Assembly (NCBI RefSeq): GCF_004118375.1
Contig: NZ_SDHX01000001.1
Location: forward strand, 1,863,693 to 1,927,692
From: Oleiharenicola lentus
Lineage (GTDB): Bacteria > Verrucomicrobiota > Verrucomicrobiia > Opitutales > Opitutaceae
Direction of reading: 5' to 3'
DNA: 64,000 bases
Part shown: positions 10,227-19,039 of the stretch, piece by piece
Layout: every line of letters starts with the position of its first letter
Position numbering within the stretch: position 1 is the first letter of the stretch
The notes under the pieces: model-generated
The model's input: the letters and a program-made list of their open reading frames with translations, nothing else
Databases searched by the model: none
Told to the model about the DNA's origin: nothing
Program-made: the position numbers and the translations under genes

Positions 10227-12239
10227 TCAATGGTGGCCGCCGCGCGATTCGGTCATCTTGCCATCCTTGCCCAGATGAAGGTGGTAGCCGCCGGGACCCT
10301 CGAGGGACCAGAGGTAAAGCCCGAGGACCATGATGACGCCGCCGAAGATGGCGAGGGGGAGGTGATTGGCCAGAACCTGGTTGCCAAAGAAGGTGACCGG
10401 GTGCCAAAGCTGGCCGAAGTTGTAGGCTCCGATGAGGAGGCCGATGGCGGCCACCAGCGGATACCAGGACTGGTCGGGCATGTGGATGCCGCCGTGGGCC
10501 TCCTCCGCCTTGATGTTTTCGGCGCGCTCCTTGGCGATCTCCTCCCGGTGGGTCTTCTCATACCACCAGCCGTCGCGAGCGTGGACCTTGGGGATGGCGT
10601 CGAAATTGTGCTCCGGCGGGGGGGAGGGGATGGACCACTCAAGCGTGCGGGCGTCCCAAGGATCGTTGCCGCACTTTTCGCCCTTGAAGAAGGTCCAGAC
10701 GAGCACCGCGAAGTAGGTGAAGATGCCGACGCCCAGCAGGTAGGCTCCCATGGTGGCGAAGAAGTTGCCCTCGTTCCACCCCATGTTGCCGTCGTAAGTC
10801 CAGGTGCGGCGGGGCATGCCGTTCAGGCCGAGGAAGTGCATCGGGAAGAACGTGGCATTGAAGCCCACGAAGATGATCCAGAAGGAGAGCTTGCCCCAGA
10901 ACTCCGGCACGAGGCGGCCGAAAAATTTCGGGAACCAGAAATGTATCGCGGCCAGCAAGGCAAAGGTGGCGCCGCCGATGAGCACGTAGTGGAAGTGGGC
11001 AATGACGAAGTAGCTGTCCTGCTGCTGGGCGTCGGCCGGGGCGGCGGAGTGCATGATGCCCGAGAAACCGCCGAGCATGAACATCCAGATGAAGCCGAGC
11101 GCGAACATCATGGGGGTGCGGGTCACGATGCGGCCGCCCCAGAGGGTGCCGATCCAGTTGAAGATCTTGACGCCGGTCGGCACCGCGATGGCCATGGTGG
11201 CGAGCGAGAAGGCCGCCGTGGCGATCGTGCCCATGCCGGTGGTGAACATGTGGTGGCTCCACACGCCGAAGCCGATGAAGCCGATGGCCGCGCCGGAGAA
11301 AACCACGATCGGGTAGCCGAAGAGCGGCTTGCGCGAGAAGGTCGGGAGAATCTCCGAAACGTAACCCATCGGGGGCAGAATCAGGATGTAAACTTCCGGG
11401 TGGCCGAACACCCAGAACAGGTGTTGCCAGAGGATGGGCTGGCCGCCGCCGGAAACCTCGAAGAAACTGGTGCCGAAGTTGCGGTCCATCATGACCTCGA
11501 CCAGCGCGATGGCGATGGCGGGCAGGGCGAGAATGAGGAGGAAGCTCGTCACGAGGGCCATCCACACGAACACCGGCAGGCGCATCATGGTGAGGCCGGG
11601 CGCGCGCATGTTGATGATCGTGACGATGAAGTTGAGGGAGGCCACGATCGAGGAGAGGCCGAGGATTTGCAGGCCGAGGACCCACATGTCGGTGGAGATG
11701 TCCGGCGTGAACACCTTGGAGGTGAGCGGGGCGTAGCCGAACCAGCCGATGTCCGGGGCGCCGCCGAAGCCCTTGAAGGCGTCATGCACGTGGGAGAGCC
11801 AGCCGAGGTTCAGCAGAATGGCGCCGACCACCCAGGTCCAGAGGGAGAACGTGTTGAGACGCGGGAAAGCAACGTCGCGGGCACCGATCTGGAGCGGGAT
11901 GAGCAGGTTGAAGAACGCCGCGTTGAGGGGCATCACCGCGAGGAAGATCATGGTGGTGCCGTGCATCGTGAACAGCTCGTTGTAGAGCTGGGCACTGATG
12001 AAACGGTTGTTCGGCAGCATGAGCTGCGTGCGGATCAGCAGCGCCTCTAGGCCGCCGATCAGGAAGAAGAGGATCGCGAAGCCGGCATACATGAGGCCGA
12101 TCTTCTTGTGGTCCACGGTGGTCAGCCAGCTGACCAGACCAGTCTTGGCCGTCGGGCGGGCAAACAATTGGAATGTCTGGGTGTCGGCGTGCGCGGGGGC
12201 GGAGCCGGTGTAGTCGGATTTGGCGATGGCTTGGGCCAT
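10227..12239 (-). CDS. coxA: Cytochrome c oxidase subunit I
   Basis: A 670-residue catalytic subunit, longer than the usual 520-560. Heme a ligands are His93 and His417; the heme a3 ligand is His415; CuB ligands are His280 and the pair His329-His330. GHPEVY (279-284) contains the cross-linked Tyr284 and the Glu282 that marks A1-type heme-copper oxidases. After the twelve core helices, a linker with charged residues (KERAENIKAEEAHGG) leads to two further helices (about 600-650) and a His-rich tail. Extra C-terminal helices are known in caa3-type subunits I. The enzyme reduces O2 to water and pumps protons. Confidence 0.97.
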   Translation of the reverse strand: MAQAIAKSDYTGSAPAHADTQTFQLFARPTAKTGLVSWLTTVDHKKIGLMYAGFAILFFLIGGLEALLIRTQLMLPNNRFISAQLYNELFTMHGTTMIFLAVMPLNAAFFNLLIPLQIGARDVAFPRLNTFSLWTWVVGAILLNLGWLSHVHDAFKGFGGAPDIGWFGYAPLTSKVFTPDISTDMWVLGLQILGLSSIVASLNFIVTIINMRAPGLTMMRLPVFVWMALVTSFLLILALPAIAIALVEVMMDRNFGTSFFEVSGGGQPILWQHLFWVFGHPEVYILILPPMGYVSEILPTFSRKPLFGYPIVVFSGAAIGFIGFGVWSHHMFTTGMGTIATAAFSLATMAIAVPTGVKIFNWIGTLWGGRIVTRTPMMFALGFIWMFMLGGFSGIMHSAAPADAQQQDSYFVIAHFHYVLIGGATFALLAAIHFWFPKFFGRLVPEFWGKLSFWIIFVGFNATFFPMHFLGLNGMPRRTWTYDGNMGWNEGNFFATMGAYLLGVGIFTYFAVLVWTFFKGEKCGNDPWDARTLEWSIPSPPPEHNFDAIPKVHARDGWWYEKTHREEIAKERAENIKAEEAHGGIHMPDQSWYPLVAAIGLLIGAYNFGQLWHPVTFFGNQVLANHLPLAIFGGVIMVLGLYLWSLEGPGGYHLHLGKDGKMTESRGGHH

Positions 12240-12244
12240 AGTAA

Positions 12245-12279
12245 AGGGTCCAGGGTCTGGGTTCTAGGGTCGAGGGCGC
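12245..12279. repeat. Degenerate 7-bp tandem repeat, five units
   Basis: Five heptamers, agggtcc agggtct / gggttct agggtcg / agggcgc, fill almost the whole 40-bp gap between the coxB stop and the coxA start codon. Four of five begin AGGG. Any ribosome-binding site of coxA must lie in or next to the array, yet no ordinary AGGAGG is visible on the minus strand. Confidence 0.7.
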
Positions 12280-13590
12280 TTACTTCAGGCTGTGCAGGTA
12301 GGCGACCAGGGCGTCGATCTCGGCGTCGGTGAGGGTGAACTTCGCTTGCTTGGTGTTCACGTCGATGTAGCCGCCGTGATACATTTTGTTGCCAGGTTTG
12401 AAATAGTTGGGGTCCTTGATCCACTGGTGCAGGCGCTCGGCGGAGTTGTCGAGAACCCCGGCCGCGATCGAGGTGCGGGCGCCGAGGTGGGTGAGGTCCG
12501 GCCCGGTGATGCCGATGCCTTCGTGGCCGCGGACGGTATGGCAGGTGATGCAGGTTTTCTCGGCAAAGAGCTTGCGGCCCGTGTCGATCAGCGAGGCATT
12601 CTCGCCAGCCTCGTGCTTTTGCTTGGCCTGCCAGCCGGCGAAGGGGTTGGCATCAAAATCCGGCGAGCTGCCGAGCGTGCTGCCCGGGGCGGTTTCCTTC
12701 AGGCTGGCGAATTGCACGCGGGGAGCGGCGGCCTCGGCCTGCAGCGACTGGGCCGTGACCGTGCGGGCCGGCAGCTTCTGGTTGGCGAGCCATTTCGCGT
12801 AGTCCTCCTGACCAAGCGCGATGACGCGGAACTTCATGATCGCATGGGATTCGCCGCAATACTCGGCACACTGGCCGTAGAAATAACCGGGCTTGTCGGC
12901 CTTGAACCAGAGGTGGTTGGCGCGGTTGGGCATCATGTCCACCTTGCCGGCCAGCTTGGGAATCCAAAAGCTGTGGATGACGTCGATGGTGCGGAGATTC
13001 ACCCGCACGGCAACGCCCGCGGGCACGACGAGTTCGTTGCCGGTGACCAGCGGGGCTTCACCGCCGAGCGGTTGCGGCACCATTTCGTTCGGATACTCGA
13101 ATTTGAACCACCACTGGTAACCGGTGGCATTGATTTCGATCGCGTTGCCCTTCTCGGCCTCGGGCACGTCGTAGGTATACCAGATACCCTGCAGCGTCGG
13201 GATGGCGATGATGACCAGGAGTGCGACGGAGCCGGCGATGAGGCCGATCTCCACCAGCGGATTGCCATGGCCGGCCTCGGCGGGCGGTTCGGCATGCTCG
13301 TCGGCCTCGCTCTTGGCGCGGAACTTGATCTGGGCGTAGGCCAGAACGGCGCCGGTCACCACAAAAATGAAAGTGGTCACGTAAACGGTGACCATGAAGA
13401 GATCCCACTGAGATTTGGCGACCGGACCGGCGGTGACCATGGTGGACTGCGGGCCGCTCATGTTGAAGACCTCGGCCAGCTTGCAGCCGGAGAGGGTCAG
13501 GAGGGCGAGGCCGGCGGCCACGGCGGTGGCCAGACGCGAAATGAGGCGGGTGACGGACTGTGTGCGGGTCATGTGTAACGAAGGCGGCAT
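12280..13590 (-). CDS. coxB: Cytochrome c oxidase subunit II with fused cytochrome c domain (caa3)
   Basis: A 436-residue lipoprotein. The signal peptide ends in lipobox LSGC (Cys36), and two membrane helices follow (about 62-86 and 112-135). The CuA site is complete: His206, Cys241, Glu243, Cys245, His249 and Met252. A C-terminal cytochrome c domain carries CITCH at 347-351 with a Met ligand in GNKMYHGG. This subunit takes electrons from cytochrome c and passes them through CuA to subunit I. A second possible start is the Met at 13572; neither start has a clear ribosome-binding site. It is the first gene of the oxidase operon. Confidence 0.95.
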   Translation of the reverse strand: MPPSLHMTRTQSVTRLISRLATAVAAGLALLTLSGCKLAEVFNMSGPQSTMVTAGPVAKSQWDLFMVTVYVTTFIFVVTGAVLAYAQIKFRAKSEADEHAEPPAEAGHGNPLVEIGLIAGSVALLVIIAIPTLQGIWYTYDVPEAEKGNAIEINATGYQWWFKFEYPNEMVPQPLGGEAPLVTGNELVVPAGVAVRVNLRTIDVIHSFWIPKLAGKVDMMPNRANHLWFKADKPGYFYGQCAEYCGESHAIMKFRVIALGQEDYAKWLANQKLPARTVTAQSLQAEAAAPRVQFASLKETAPGSTLGSSPDFDANPFAGWQAKQKHEAGENASLIDTGRKLFAEKTCITCHTVRGHEGIGITGPDLTHLGARTSIAAGVLDNSAERLHQWIKDPNYFKPGNKMYHGGYIDVNTKQAKFTLTDAEIDALVAYLHSLK

Positions 13591-13802
13591 CAGCGGTGTG
13601 CGCCGGGCCGAGAGTATCGGGGGAGGCTTCGGAATTTATCGGGCATTTCAACCGCAAAAAAAGAGCAATTTTTGCGTAGCCAACGACTCACGAATGATTT
13701 TGCGCGAGGATATTAATCCGACTGCACCGGGCATTAGTGCGGCGGGGATTTTTGCGTTCCGCGGTTGCGCGGGCCGCGCGAGTGTGGCAGGTTGCGCGCC
13801 CC
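13591..13802. promoter_or_regulatory. Divergent intergenic region between cox operon and azurin gene
   Basis: This 212-bp gap must hold the promoters of coxB (minus) and the azurin-like gene (plus). It contains an inverted repeat with 8-bp arms, cgcaaaaa at 13653-13660 and tttttgcg at 13669-13676. AT-rich tracts flank it in otherwise GC-rich DNA. I could not place convincing -35/-10 pairs. Confidence 0.4.
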
Positions 13803-14339
13803 ATGAAACCCTCCATCGCCCTTTCTCTGCTCGCTTGCGGGCTCGTGTTAACCGGTTGCGGCAAAAAAGAGGAGGCTGCGCCCTCCACGTCGGCTACGCC
13901 GGCCGCATCCACGCCGGCGGCTGCTCCTGCCGCGGCCGCGGCTCCGGCCGCTCCGGCCGCCGCCGTCATCGAGATCACGGCCAATGATGCCATGAAATTC
14001 AGTGTCACCCGCTTTGAGGTCAGTCCCGGCCAGCAGGTGAAGCTCACCCTGCGCAACATCGGCACCATGCCGAAGGCGGCGATGGGGCACAATCTCGTCA
14101 TCCTGAAGAAGGATGCTGACGTGAAGGCCTTCGCCGATGCCGCCGTAATGGCCGCTGCGACGGATTATTTCCCCGCCGCCAAGGCCGATCTGGCCATCGC
14201 CCACACCAAGCTGCTCGGGCCGAAGCAGAGTGAGGAAATCGACTTCACCGCGCCCGCCGAGGCTGGCGAGTATCCGTTCATTTGCTCCTTCCCTGCACAT
14301 TTTCTCGCGGGCATGAAGGGCGTGATGGTGGTCAAATAA
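13803..14339 (+). CDS. Azurin-like blue copper lipoprotein
   Basis: A 178-residue protein. The signal peptide ends in lipobox LTGC (Cys19). An Ala/Pro/Thr-rich linker (about 25-53) tethers a cupredoxin domain (55-178) to the membrane. The type 1 copper ligands are His96 (in MGHNLVIL), Cys161, His166 and the axial Met171 in CSFPAHFLAGM. The protein carries single electrons in the periplasm. Its position divergent to the caa3 operon suggests that it feeds that oxidase. The chosen start gives the signal peptide; the longer in-frame start at 13737 does not. A lipid-anchored azurin with a low-complexity linker resembles auracyanin-type proteins. Confidence 0.92.
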   Translation: MKPSIALSLLACGLVLTGCGKKEEAAPSTSATPAASTPAAAPAAAAAPAAPAAAVIEITANDAMKFSVTRFEVSPGQQVKLTLRNIGTMPKAAMGHNLVILKKDADVKAFADAAVMAAATDYFPAAKADLAIAHTKLLGPKQSEEIDFTAPAEAGEYPFICSFPAHFLAGMKGVMVVK

Positions 14340-14425
14340 TCGCCATTCCCTCTTTCCGATCCAACGAGCCGGGCCCCGCGCCCGGCTTTTTCATTTTTGT
14401 GCGAACACGCGGACGCCGGGCGGGA

Positions 14426-15229
14426 TCAGTCTTGGGAGAGTTCGCCAGCCCGGCGGGTGGCGGCAGCGACGGTTTCCTTCAAAGTTTCGCGAAACTCCCG
14501 CCGGGCCAGAACCTGCAGGCCGGCGTAAGTGGTGCCATTGGGCGAGGTGACCTTGTCGCGCAAGGCCTCGGGCGTCTCGCCGGTGCGGGCCAGCAGGCGG
14601 GCGGCACCGAGGACGGTTTCGAGCGCCATCCGCGGGGCAACGTCGGACGGGAGCCCGGCGGCGAGGGCGGCGTCGCGGAGGCCGGCGACAAATTCAAAGA
14701 GGAAGGCCGGACCGCTGCCCCCGACGGCGGTGAGCGCGTCGAAATACTGTTCGTCAAGCGGGAGGCAAACGCCGAGGGCTTCGAGAATCCGGATGACCAG
14801 GGCGCTGTCGTCAGGGCTGAGCGGATGCAGCGAACAGAAAGGCGTGATGCCGGCGCCGATGGCGGCTGGGGTGTTGGGCATCGTGCGCACCAGGTTGCGG
14901 GCGAGGGGGAAGGTGCGGGAGAGGGTAGACAGTTTTTTGCCGGCGAGCACGGAAAGCACGAGTTTGCCGCGCGTGAGTTCGGCGAGGCGCGGATCGGCGG
15001 CTGCGAGCGACTGCGGCTTGAAGGCAACGATGACGACATCGGCCGGCCCGAGCAGTTGGGCCAGGTCGGGCTGGTGGGCGATGCCGGTGGAGGCGGCAAG
15101 GCGGGCAGCGGTTTCGCCGCCCTTGCTGGTGCAGGCGATATCCTCGGGCACGCAGACCTGGTGGGCGAGCAGGCCGCGGATGATGGCGGAGGCAAGATTG
15201 CCGGCGCCGAGAAATGCCAGCTTCGCCAT
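14426..15229 (-). CDS. proC: Pyrroline-5-carboxylate reductase
   Basis: A 267-residue protein starting MAKLAFLGAGNLASAIIRGL, an N-terminal Rossmann nucleotide-binding motif. Family landmarks include RTMPNTPAAIGAG and LTAVGGSGPAFLFEF, plus the C-terminal TSPNGTTYAGLQVL. It reduces pyrroline-5-carboxylate to proline with NAD(P)H, the last step of proline synthesis. The gene is 7 bp downstream of the hybrid regulator gene and so probably shares its mRNA, although no functional link is obvious. It converges on the azurin gene across an 86-bp gap. Confidence 0.95.
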   Translation of the reverse strand: MAKLAFLGAGNLASAIIRGLLAHQVCVPEDIACTSKGGETAARLAASTGIAHQPDLAQLLGPADVVIVAFKPQSLAAADPRLAELTRGKLVLSVLAGKKLSTLSRTFPLARNLVRTMPNTPAAIGAGITPFCSLHPLSPDDSALVIRILEALGVCLPLDEQYFDALTAVGGSGPAFLFEFVAGLRDAALAAGLPSDVAPRMALETVLGAARLLARTGETPEALRDKVTSPNGTTYAGLQVLARREFRETLKETVAAATRRAGELSQD

Positions 15230-15236
15230 GGGCAGG

Positions 15237-16364
15237 TCAGGCCGGCTGGCGGTTACGACGCTCCAACGGGTGGCGGATGGTGCAGATCGCACCGCCGCCC
15301 TGACGGTCGGAGAGGGTCACTTCTCCGCCCAAGTTGCGCATCGAGTGGCGGGCAATGGTGAGACCCATGCCGACTCCGACGGTGTGCTTGGTGCTGGTGA
15401 AAGGTTCAAACGCGTGGTCACGGATCTCGGGATCGATTCCGCGGCCGCGGTCCTCAATGTGGATGAGGGCGAAGCGGCCTTCCTGCGGTTTCTCCACCAC
15501 CTCCGTGCGAATGGAGACGGAGCGCTGGTCGGGAGGTGCGCCTTCACCGTAACTTTCCCAGGCGTTCATCACGAGCTTCGCGATGACTTCCTCGAGCAGC
15601 TCGACGTTGGTCTCGATGAGGACTTCACCGGCGCCGTGCTGCACCGACACGGGCTGGTCGATCTTGTATTCGATCTGGTAGCGGCGGATGCCGCTGTCGA
15701 TCATGCGGGCCAGGCTGGCGCGGATGAGCGGCGGGCGATTGCGCACGACGAGGGTGGTGAGCTGCTTGATGATGCCGACGATGCGGTTGACGGCGTCCTC
15801 GAGGTGCTGGGAGTTTTTCTTAACCAGCTCGGGCTTGTCGTGGTAGGCCTTGATGAGATCAACGTAGCCAATGACGACGCCGAGGAGATTGTTGAGGTTG
15901 TGCGCGATGCCCTGGGTGACGGCGCCAATGGTGGCGGCACGGCGGGAATCGCCGAGGCGGCGCTGCAGGTCCACAAGCTCGCGGTTGATCTGCACGAAAC
16001 GTAGCTGCGTCTGCACGCGGGCCAGGGTCTCGTCGAGGTCGATCGGTTTGGTAATGTAATCCACGGCCCCGACACCGAGGCCCTCGATCTTGCCCTCCTT
16101 GGTGGTGCGGGCGGTGATGAAAATGATCGGTATGGACTTGGTCTCCGGCTCGGCCTGCAGACGCTGGCAGACCTCAAGACCGTCCATGTCCGGCATCATC
16201 ACATCGAGGAGGATGAGGTCGGGTTTGTCGGCGCTGATGAGGTTCAGGGCCTCCTGGCCCGAATAGGCGGCCACCACCGTCATCCCTTCGCGTTCCAGTT
16301 TACGTTTCAGCAGCTGGACGTTGATGGGTTGGTCATCAACCACGAGAATCTTGGGCGTCGCCAT
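15237..16364 (-). CDS. Response regulator fused to C-terminal histidine kinase
   Basis: A 375-residue cytoplasmic protein starting MATPKILVVDDQPINVQLLK. Residues 1-120 are a receiver domain with phospho-acceptor Asp in LILLDVMMPDMDG and the conserved Lys in YITKP. A short coiled linker leads to a dimerisation segment with the phospho-His in GIAHNLNNLLGV, and a HATPase_c domain with DRGRGIDPE (N/G1 region) and GVGMGLTIARH (G2). This receiver-first order is typical of kinases that are modulated by another kinase rather than by a membrane sensor. Its partner is not apparent. A Met seven residues upstream is an alternative start. Confidence 0.92.
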   Translation of the reverse strand: MATPKILVVDDQPINVQLLKRKLEREGMTVVAAYSGQEALNLISADKPDLILLDVMMPDMDGLEVCQRLQAEPETKSIPIIFITARTTKEGKIEGLGVGAVDYITKPIDLDETLARVQTQLRFVQINRELVDLQRRLGDSRRAATIGAVTQGIAHNLNNLLGVVIGYVDLIKAYHDKPELVKKNSQHLEDAVNRIVGIIKQLTTLVVRNRPPLIRASLARMIDSGIRRYQIEYKIDQPVSVQHGAGEVLIETNVELLEEVIAKLVMNAWESYGEGAPPDQRSVSIRTEVVEKPQEGRFALIHIEDRGRGIDPEIRDHAFEPFTSTKHTVGVGMGLTIARHSMRNLGGEVTLSDRQGGGAICTIRHPLERRNRQPA

Positions 16365-16427
16365 AGGGGAGTTCGGGACAGGCAAGCGGTTTTGGCGCTC
16401 GCTGGCAAGAGCCGTTGCGACCGACGG

Positions 16428-17309
16428 TTATGACGCGTGGGCGGTGTTCTGGCGGTGGGCCTTGACGGTGTTGGCCATGAGCATGGCCACGGTCATGGGG
16501 CCCACGCCACCCGGGACCGGCGTGATCTTGGCGCAAAGGGGTGAAACGCTCGGGAAATGGACGTCACCCGTGAGTCGGTAACCGGTTTTCTTGGTGGAGT
16601 CGGGCACACGGTTCACGCCGACGTCGATGACCACTGCGCCGGGTTTGACCATGTCGGCGGTCACGAATTCGGCCTTGCCGATGGCGGCGATCAGGATGTC
16701 GGCCTGGCGCGTGAGGGCGGGCAGGTTGGCCGTTTGCGAATGGCAGATCGTGACGGTGGCGTTGGCCCAGGCCTTGCGCTGGACGGCGAGCAGGGCCGCG
16801 GGTTTGCCGACGATGAGACTGCGGCCGAGAACGACAACGTGTTTGCCGGAGAGGGAAACATTTGCGCGACGGAGCAGTTCCATGATGCCCGCGGGTGTGC
16901 AGGCGACGAAGCCAGTTTCGTCCTCCTGCGCGAGTTTGCCGAGATTCATGGTGTGGAAACCGTCCACATCCTTGTGCGCGGCGATGCGGCGGAACACGGC
17001 GACCTCGTTGATGCCCTTGGGCAGCGGGGACTGGACGAGAATCCCGTCCACGGATGGGTCGGCGTTCAGCCGATCTATGAGCGCGAAGAGCTCGTCCTGC
17101 GTGATGGTGACCGGCGGGAAAATCAGGCGGCTCTCGATACCGATCTCGGCGGAGGTCTTTTCCTTCTTCTTGACGTAGGAGACGGACGCCGGGTCGTCGC
17201 CCACGCGCACAAGTGCGATGCAGGGTTTGCGGCCGGTGAGGGCGGCGACCTCGGTTTTGAGTTCGGCGATGATGGTGGCGGCGATTTGGTTGCCGTCGAT
17301 GAGTTCCAT
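16428..17309 (-). CDS. folD: Bifunctional methylenetetrahydrofolate dehydrogenase / cyclohydrolase
   Basis: A 293-residue protein with the folate-site Lys in [17 protein letters not shown], the QSPLPKG motif and the dinucleotide-binding segment [16 protein letters not shown]. It interconverts 5,10-methylene-, 5,10-methenyl- and 10-formyl-tetrahydrofolate for purine and formyl-Met synthesis. The C-terminal [18 protein letters not shown] is the family signature. It lies downstream of the SH3-like gene, separated from it by a terminator-like hairpin at 17323-17350. Confidence 0.96.
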   Translation of the reverse strand: MELIDGNQIAATIIAELKTEVAALTGRKPCIALVRVGDDPASVSYVKKKEKTSAEIGIESRLIFPPVTITQDELFALIDRLNADPSVDGILVQSPLPKGINEVAVFRRIAAHKDVDGFHTMNLGKLAQEDETGFVACTPAGIMELLRRANVSLSGKHVVVLGRSLIVGKPAALLAVQRKAWANATVTICHSQTANLPALTRQADILIAAIGKAEFVTADMVKPGAVVIDVGVNRVPDSTKKTGYRLTGDVHFPSVSPLCAKITPVPGGVGPMTVAMLMANTVKAHRQNTAHAS

Positions 17310-17322
17310 GGTGGCGGGAATG

Positions 17323-17350
17323 AAAAGGCCGGCACGCGGAGCGGCCGGCC
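17323..17350 (-). terminator. Rho-independent terminator after the SH3-like gene
   Basis: On the minus strand a 7-bp GC stem (gccggcc/ggccggc with a 10-nt loop) is followed by TTTT. It sits about 17 bp after the stop codon of the gene at 17367-18152 and just before the folD start codon at 17309. Confidence 0.6.
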
Positions 17351-17366
17351 GGGAAGGAGGGGAGAA

Positions 17367-18152
17367 CTACTTCTTCAACAGCATCGACTCGGCGGCAATC
17401 ACGAGATCCTTGCCGTCAACGGTGTTGCGGATGGTCCCCGTGATGGAAACCTCGCGCTCAAGGTAGGATTGGATTTGATCGGTGAGCAGCAGGCGCTTCG
17501 TGTCGATGTAGGCGAAGCGGCGGCCGTTGCTGTCGGTGAGCTGGTAATCGTAGGGCGGGTTGGGATTGATGATGGCGCGGCGTGCCAGGACAAACCGGCC
17601 GGCGAAGAGGCGAGGCAGATCGGCGGTGTTACCGGTGAGCGGGACGGCCCGGCCCAAGTTGGAACTGGGGGCGGCCGGGGCGGGATTGACCGTGGGGGCC
17701 AGCGGGGTGAGCGAAGCCACCGGATCGGGTGCGAGGTTGGCCGCGGCGGCGGTGGCGACGAAGCCCTGGAGTTTCTTGGCGAATTTGACCTGCACCCAGT
17801 CGCCGCCGGCCAGGCCGACGACCTCGGTCTTGTCACCCTCCTGGGCGACCGTGAGCGCAGGAGCGTCCTTTTTCGGCGCAGCGAGGATGCCGCCACCGGT
17901 CCGGACCGAGAGATCCTTGGTGATGTCGCGGTTGTGGGCGTAGCCCTCGAAAGTGCCGGAGATCTCAACGCGGCGCCAACCGGCCGGCGCGTCGCCGGTG
18001 TAGACGATGGTGTTGCCGGCCTTGAGGCGGACGAGGACGGGTGACTTAGGGTCGGGCTGCACGAAGACGGCGGCATCGGCGGGCAGGATGTCGGCGGCGC
18101 CGAGGCGGACGGCCAACGAGAGGAGCAGGAGGCAGGCGATATTAATTTTCAT
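17367..18152 (-). CDS. Secreted SH3-like domain protein
   Basis: A 261-residue protein with a signal peptide (MKINIACLLLLSLAVRLGAA). Two tandem SH3-like modules follow. The first (about 25-80) has VFVQPDPKSPVLVRLKAG and the second (about 85-135) GGILAAPKKDAPALTVAQEG. An Ala/Pro-rich linker then leads to a C-terminal beta-type domain (about 165-261) ending in AAESMLLKK. Bacterial SH3 domains often bind cell-wall or envelope ligands, so an envelope role is likely. No enzyme motif is seen. Its start overlaps the end of the pseudouridine synthase gene by 11 bp, which implies co-transcription. Confidence 0.75.
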   Translation of the reverse strand: MKINIACLLLLSLAVRLGAADILPADAAVFVQPDPKSPVLVRLKAGNTIVYTGDAPAGWRRVEISGTFEGYAHNRDITKDLSVRTGGGILAAPKKDAPALTVAQEGDKTEVVGLAGGDWVQVKFAKKLQGFVATAAAANLAPDPVASLTPLAPTVNPAPAAPSSNLGRAVPLTGNTADLPRLFAGRFVLARRAIINPNPPYDYQLTDSNGRRFAYIDTKRLLLTDQIQSYLEREVSITGTIRNTVDGKDLVIAAESMLLKK

Positions 18153-18918
18153 CGGAGTCAGCGGCCGGGCCGTCGCGGCGGGGCGAGGGCGGCACGGCGA
18201 AGAGGGATTCGATTTCCTTGGTAGAAAGTTGTTTCACGCCGCGCAAAGGAATTCCTTTCAGGCGCAGCGCGCCGATCTGGTAGCGGCGCAGGCGGCGGAC
18301 CTCGAAGCCGAGGGCGGTGAAGAGCAGGCGGATCTCGCGTTTCTTGCCGTGGTGCATGTGCACGTCGAGCTCGGTGGAGGTCTGGTCGCGCGACGGGTTG
18401 ACGAGAAACGCGCGCTCCACCTTGTGACGTTCGCCCTCGTGCAGGATGCCGTGCAGGAGCGAGCGGATGCGTTTCACGGGGAACGGTTCCTCAAGAGAGA
18501 CGTAGTAGCGCTTCACCACGACGTTCGACGGGTGCATCAGGCGGTTGGCGAGATCGCCGTCGGAGGTCAGGATGACGAGGCCCTCGCTGTCCTTGTCGAG
18601 GCGACCGGCGCAGAACAGGCGGAGCTTGGCCCACTCCCGGGGCAGCAGGTCGAACACGGTCTGATCGGCGTGCGGATCGCTGTTGCTGCAGACCACGCCT
18701 CGGGGCTTGTGCATGACGAGGGTGATGCGCGGCTGGGCGGTGGTGCGCACGGGTTTGCCACGCACGGTGACCTTGTCGATGCCCGGCTCGACTTTTTGGC
18801 CGACGGTGGCGGGCTGGCCGTTGACGTAAACTTCGCCCCCGGCGATGAGCATCTCGGCGGCGCGACGCGAGCAAAGCCCGCTGTCGGCGATGAATTTCTG
18901 GATACGAACGGGCTCCAT
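18142..18918 (-). CDS. 23S rRNA pseudouridine synthase (RluB/RsuA family)
   Basis: A 258-residue protein starting MEPVRIQKFIADSGLCSRRA. Residues 4-60 form an S4 RNA-binding domain (AEMLIAGGEVYVNGQPATVG). The catalytic Asp is in FCAGRLDKDSEGLVILTSDG, the RsuA/RluB/E/F signature. It isomerises a uridine in rRNA, most likely in 23S (RluB type), though RsuA or RluF type cannot be excluded from motifs alone. The C-terminal tail PPSPRRDGPAADSDEN is low-complexity. Longer in-frame starts would overlap the divergent gene at 19040 and are not family-like. Confidence 0.92.
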   Translation of the reverse strand: MEPVRIQKFIADSGLCSRRAAEMLIAGGEVYVNGQPATVGQKVEPGIDKVTVRGKPVRTTAQPRITLVMHKPRGVVCSNSDPHADQTVFDLLPREWAKLRLFCAGRLDKDSEGLVILTSDGDLANRLMHPSNVVVKRYYVSLEEPFPVKRIRSLLHGILHEGERHKVERAFLVNPSRDQTSTELDVHMHHGKKREIRLLFTALGFEVRRLRRYQIGALRLKGIPLRGVKQLSTKEIESLFAVPPSPRRDGPAADSDEN

Positions 18919-19039
18919 GTCAGGGCGATGGCAGGCCCGCCGGGCCGGAGCAACAAGGAAAGCCCGTCTTGGGCGCCGGCGTATGGCAAGAATCGTGCTT
19001 GCCACGCCTCGGCGCCGGAAGGCAAATCCGGCCCCCTCC

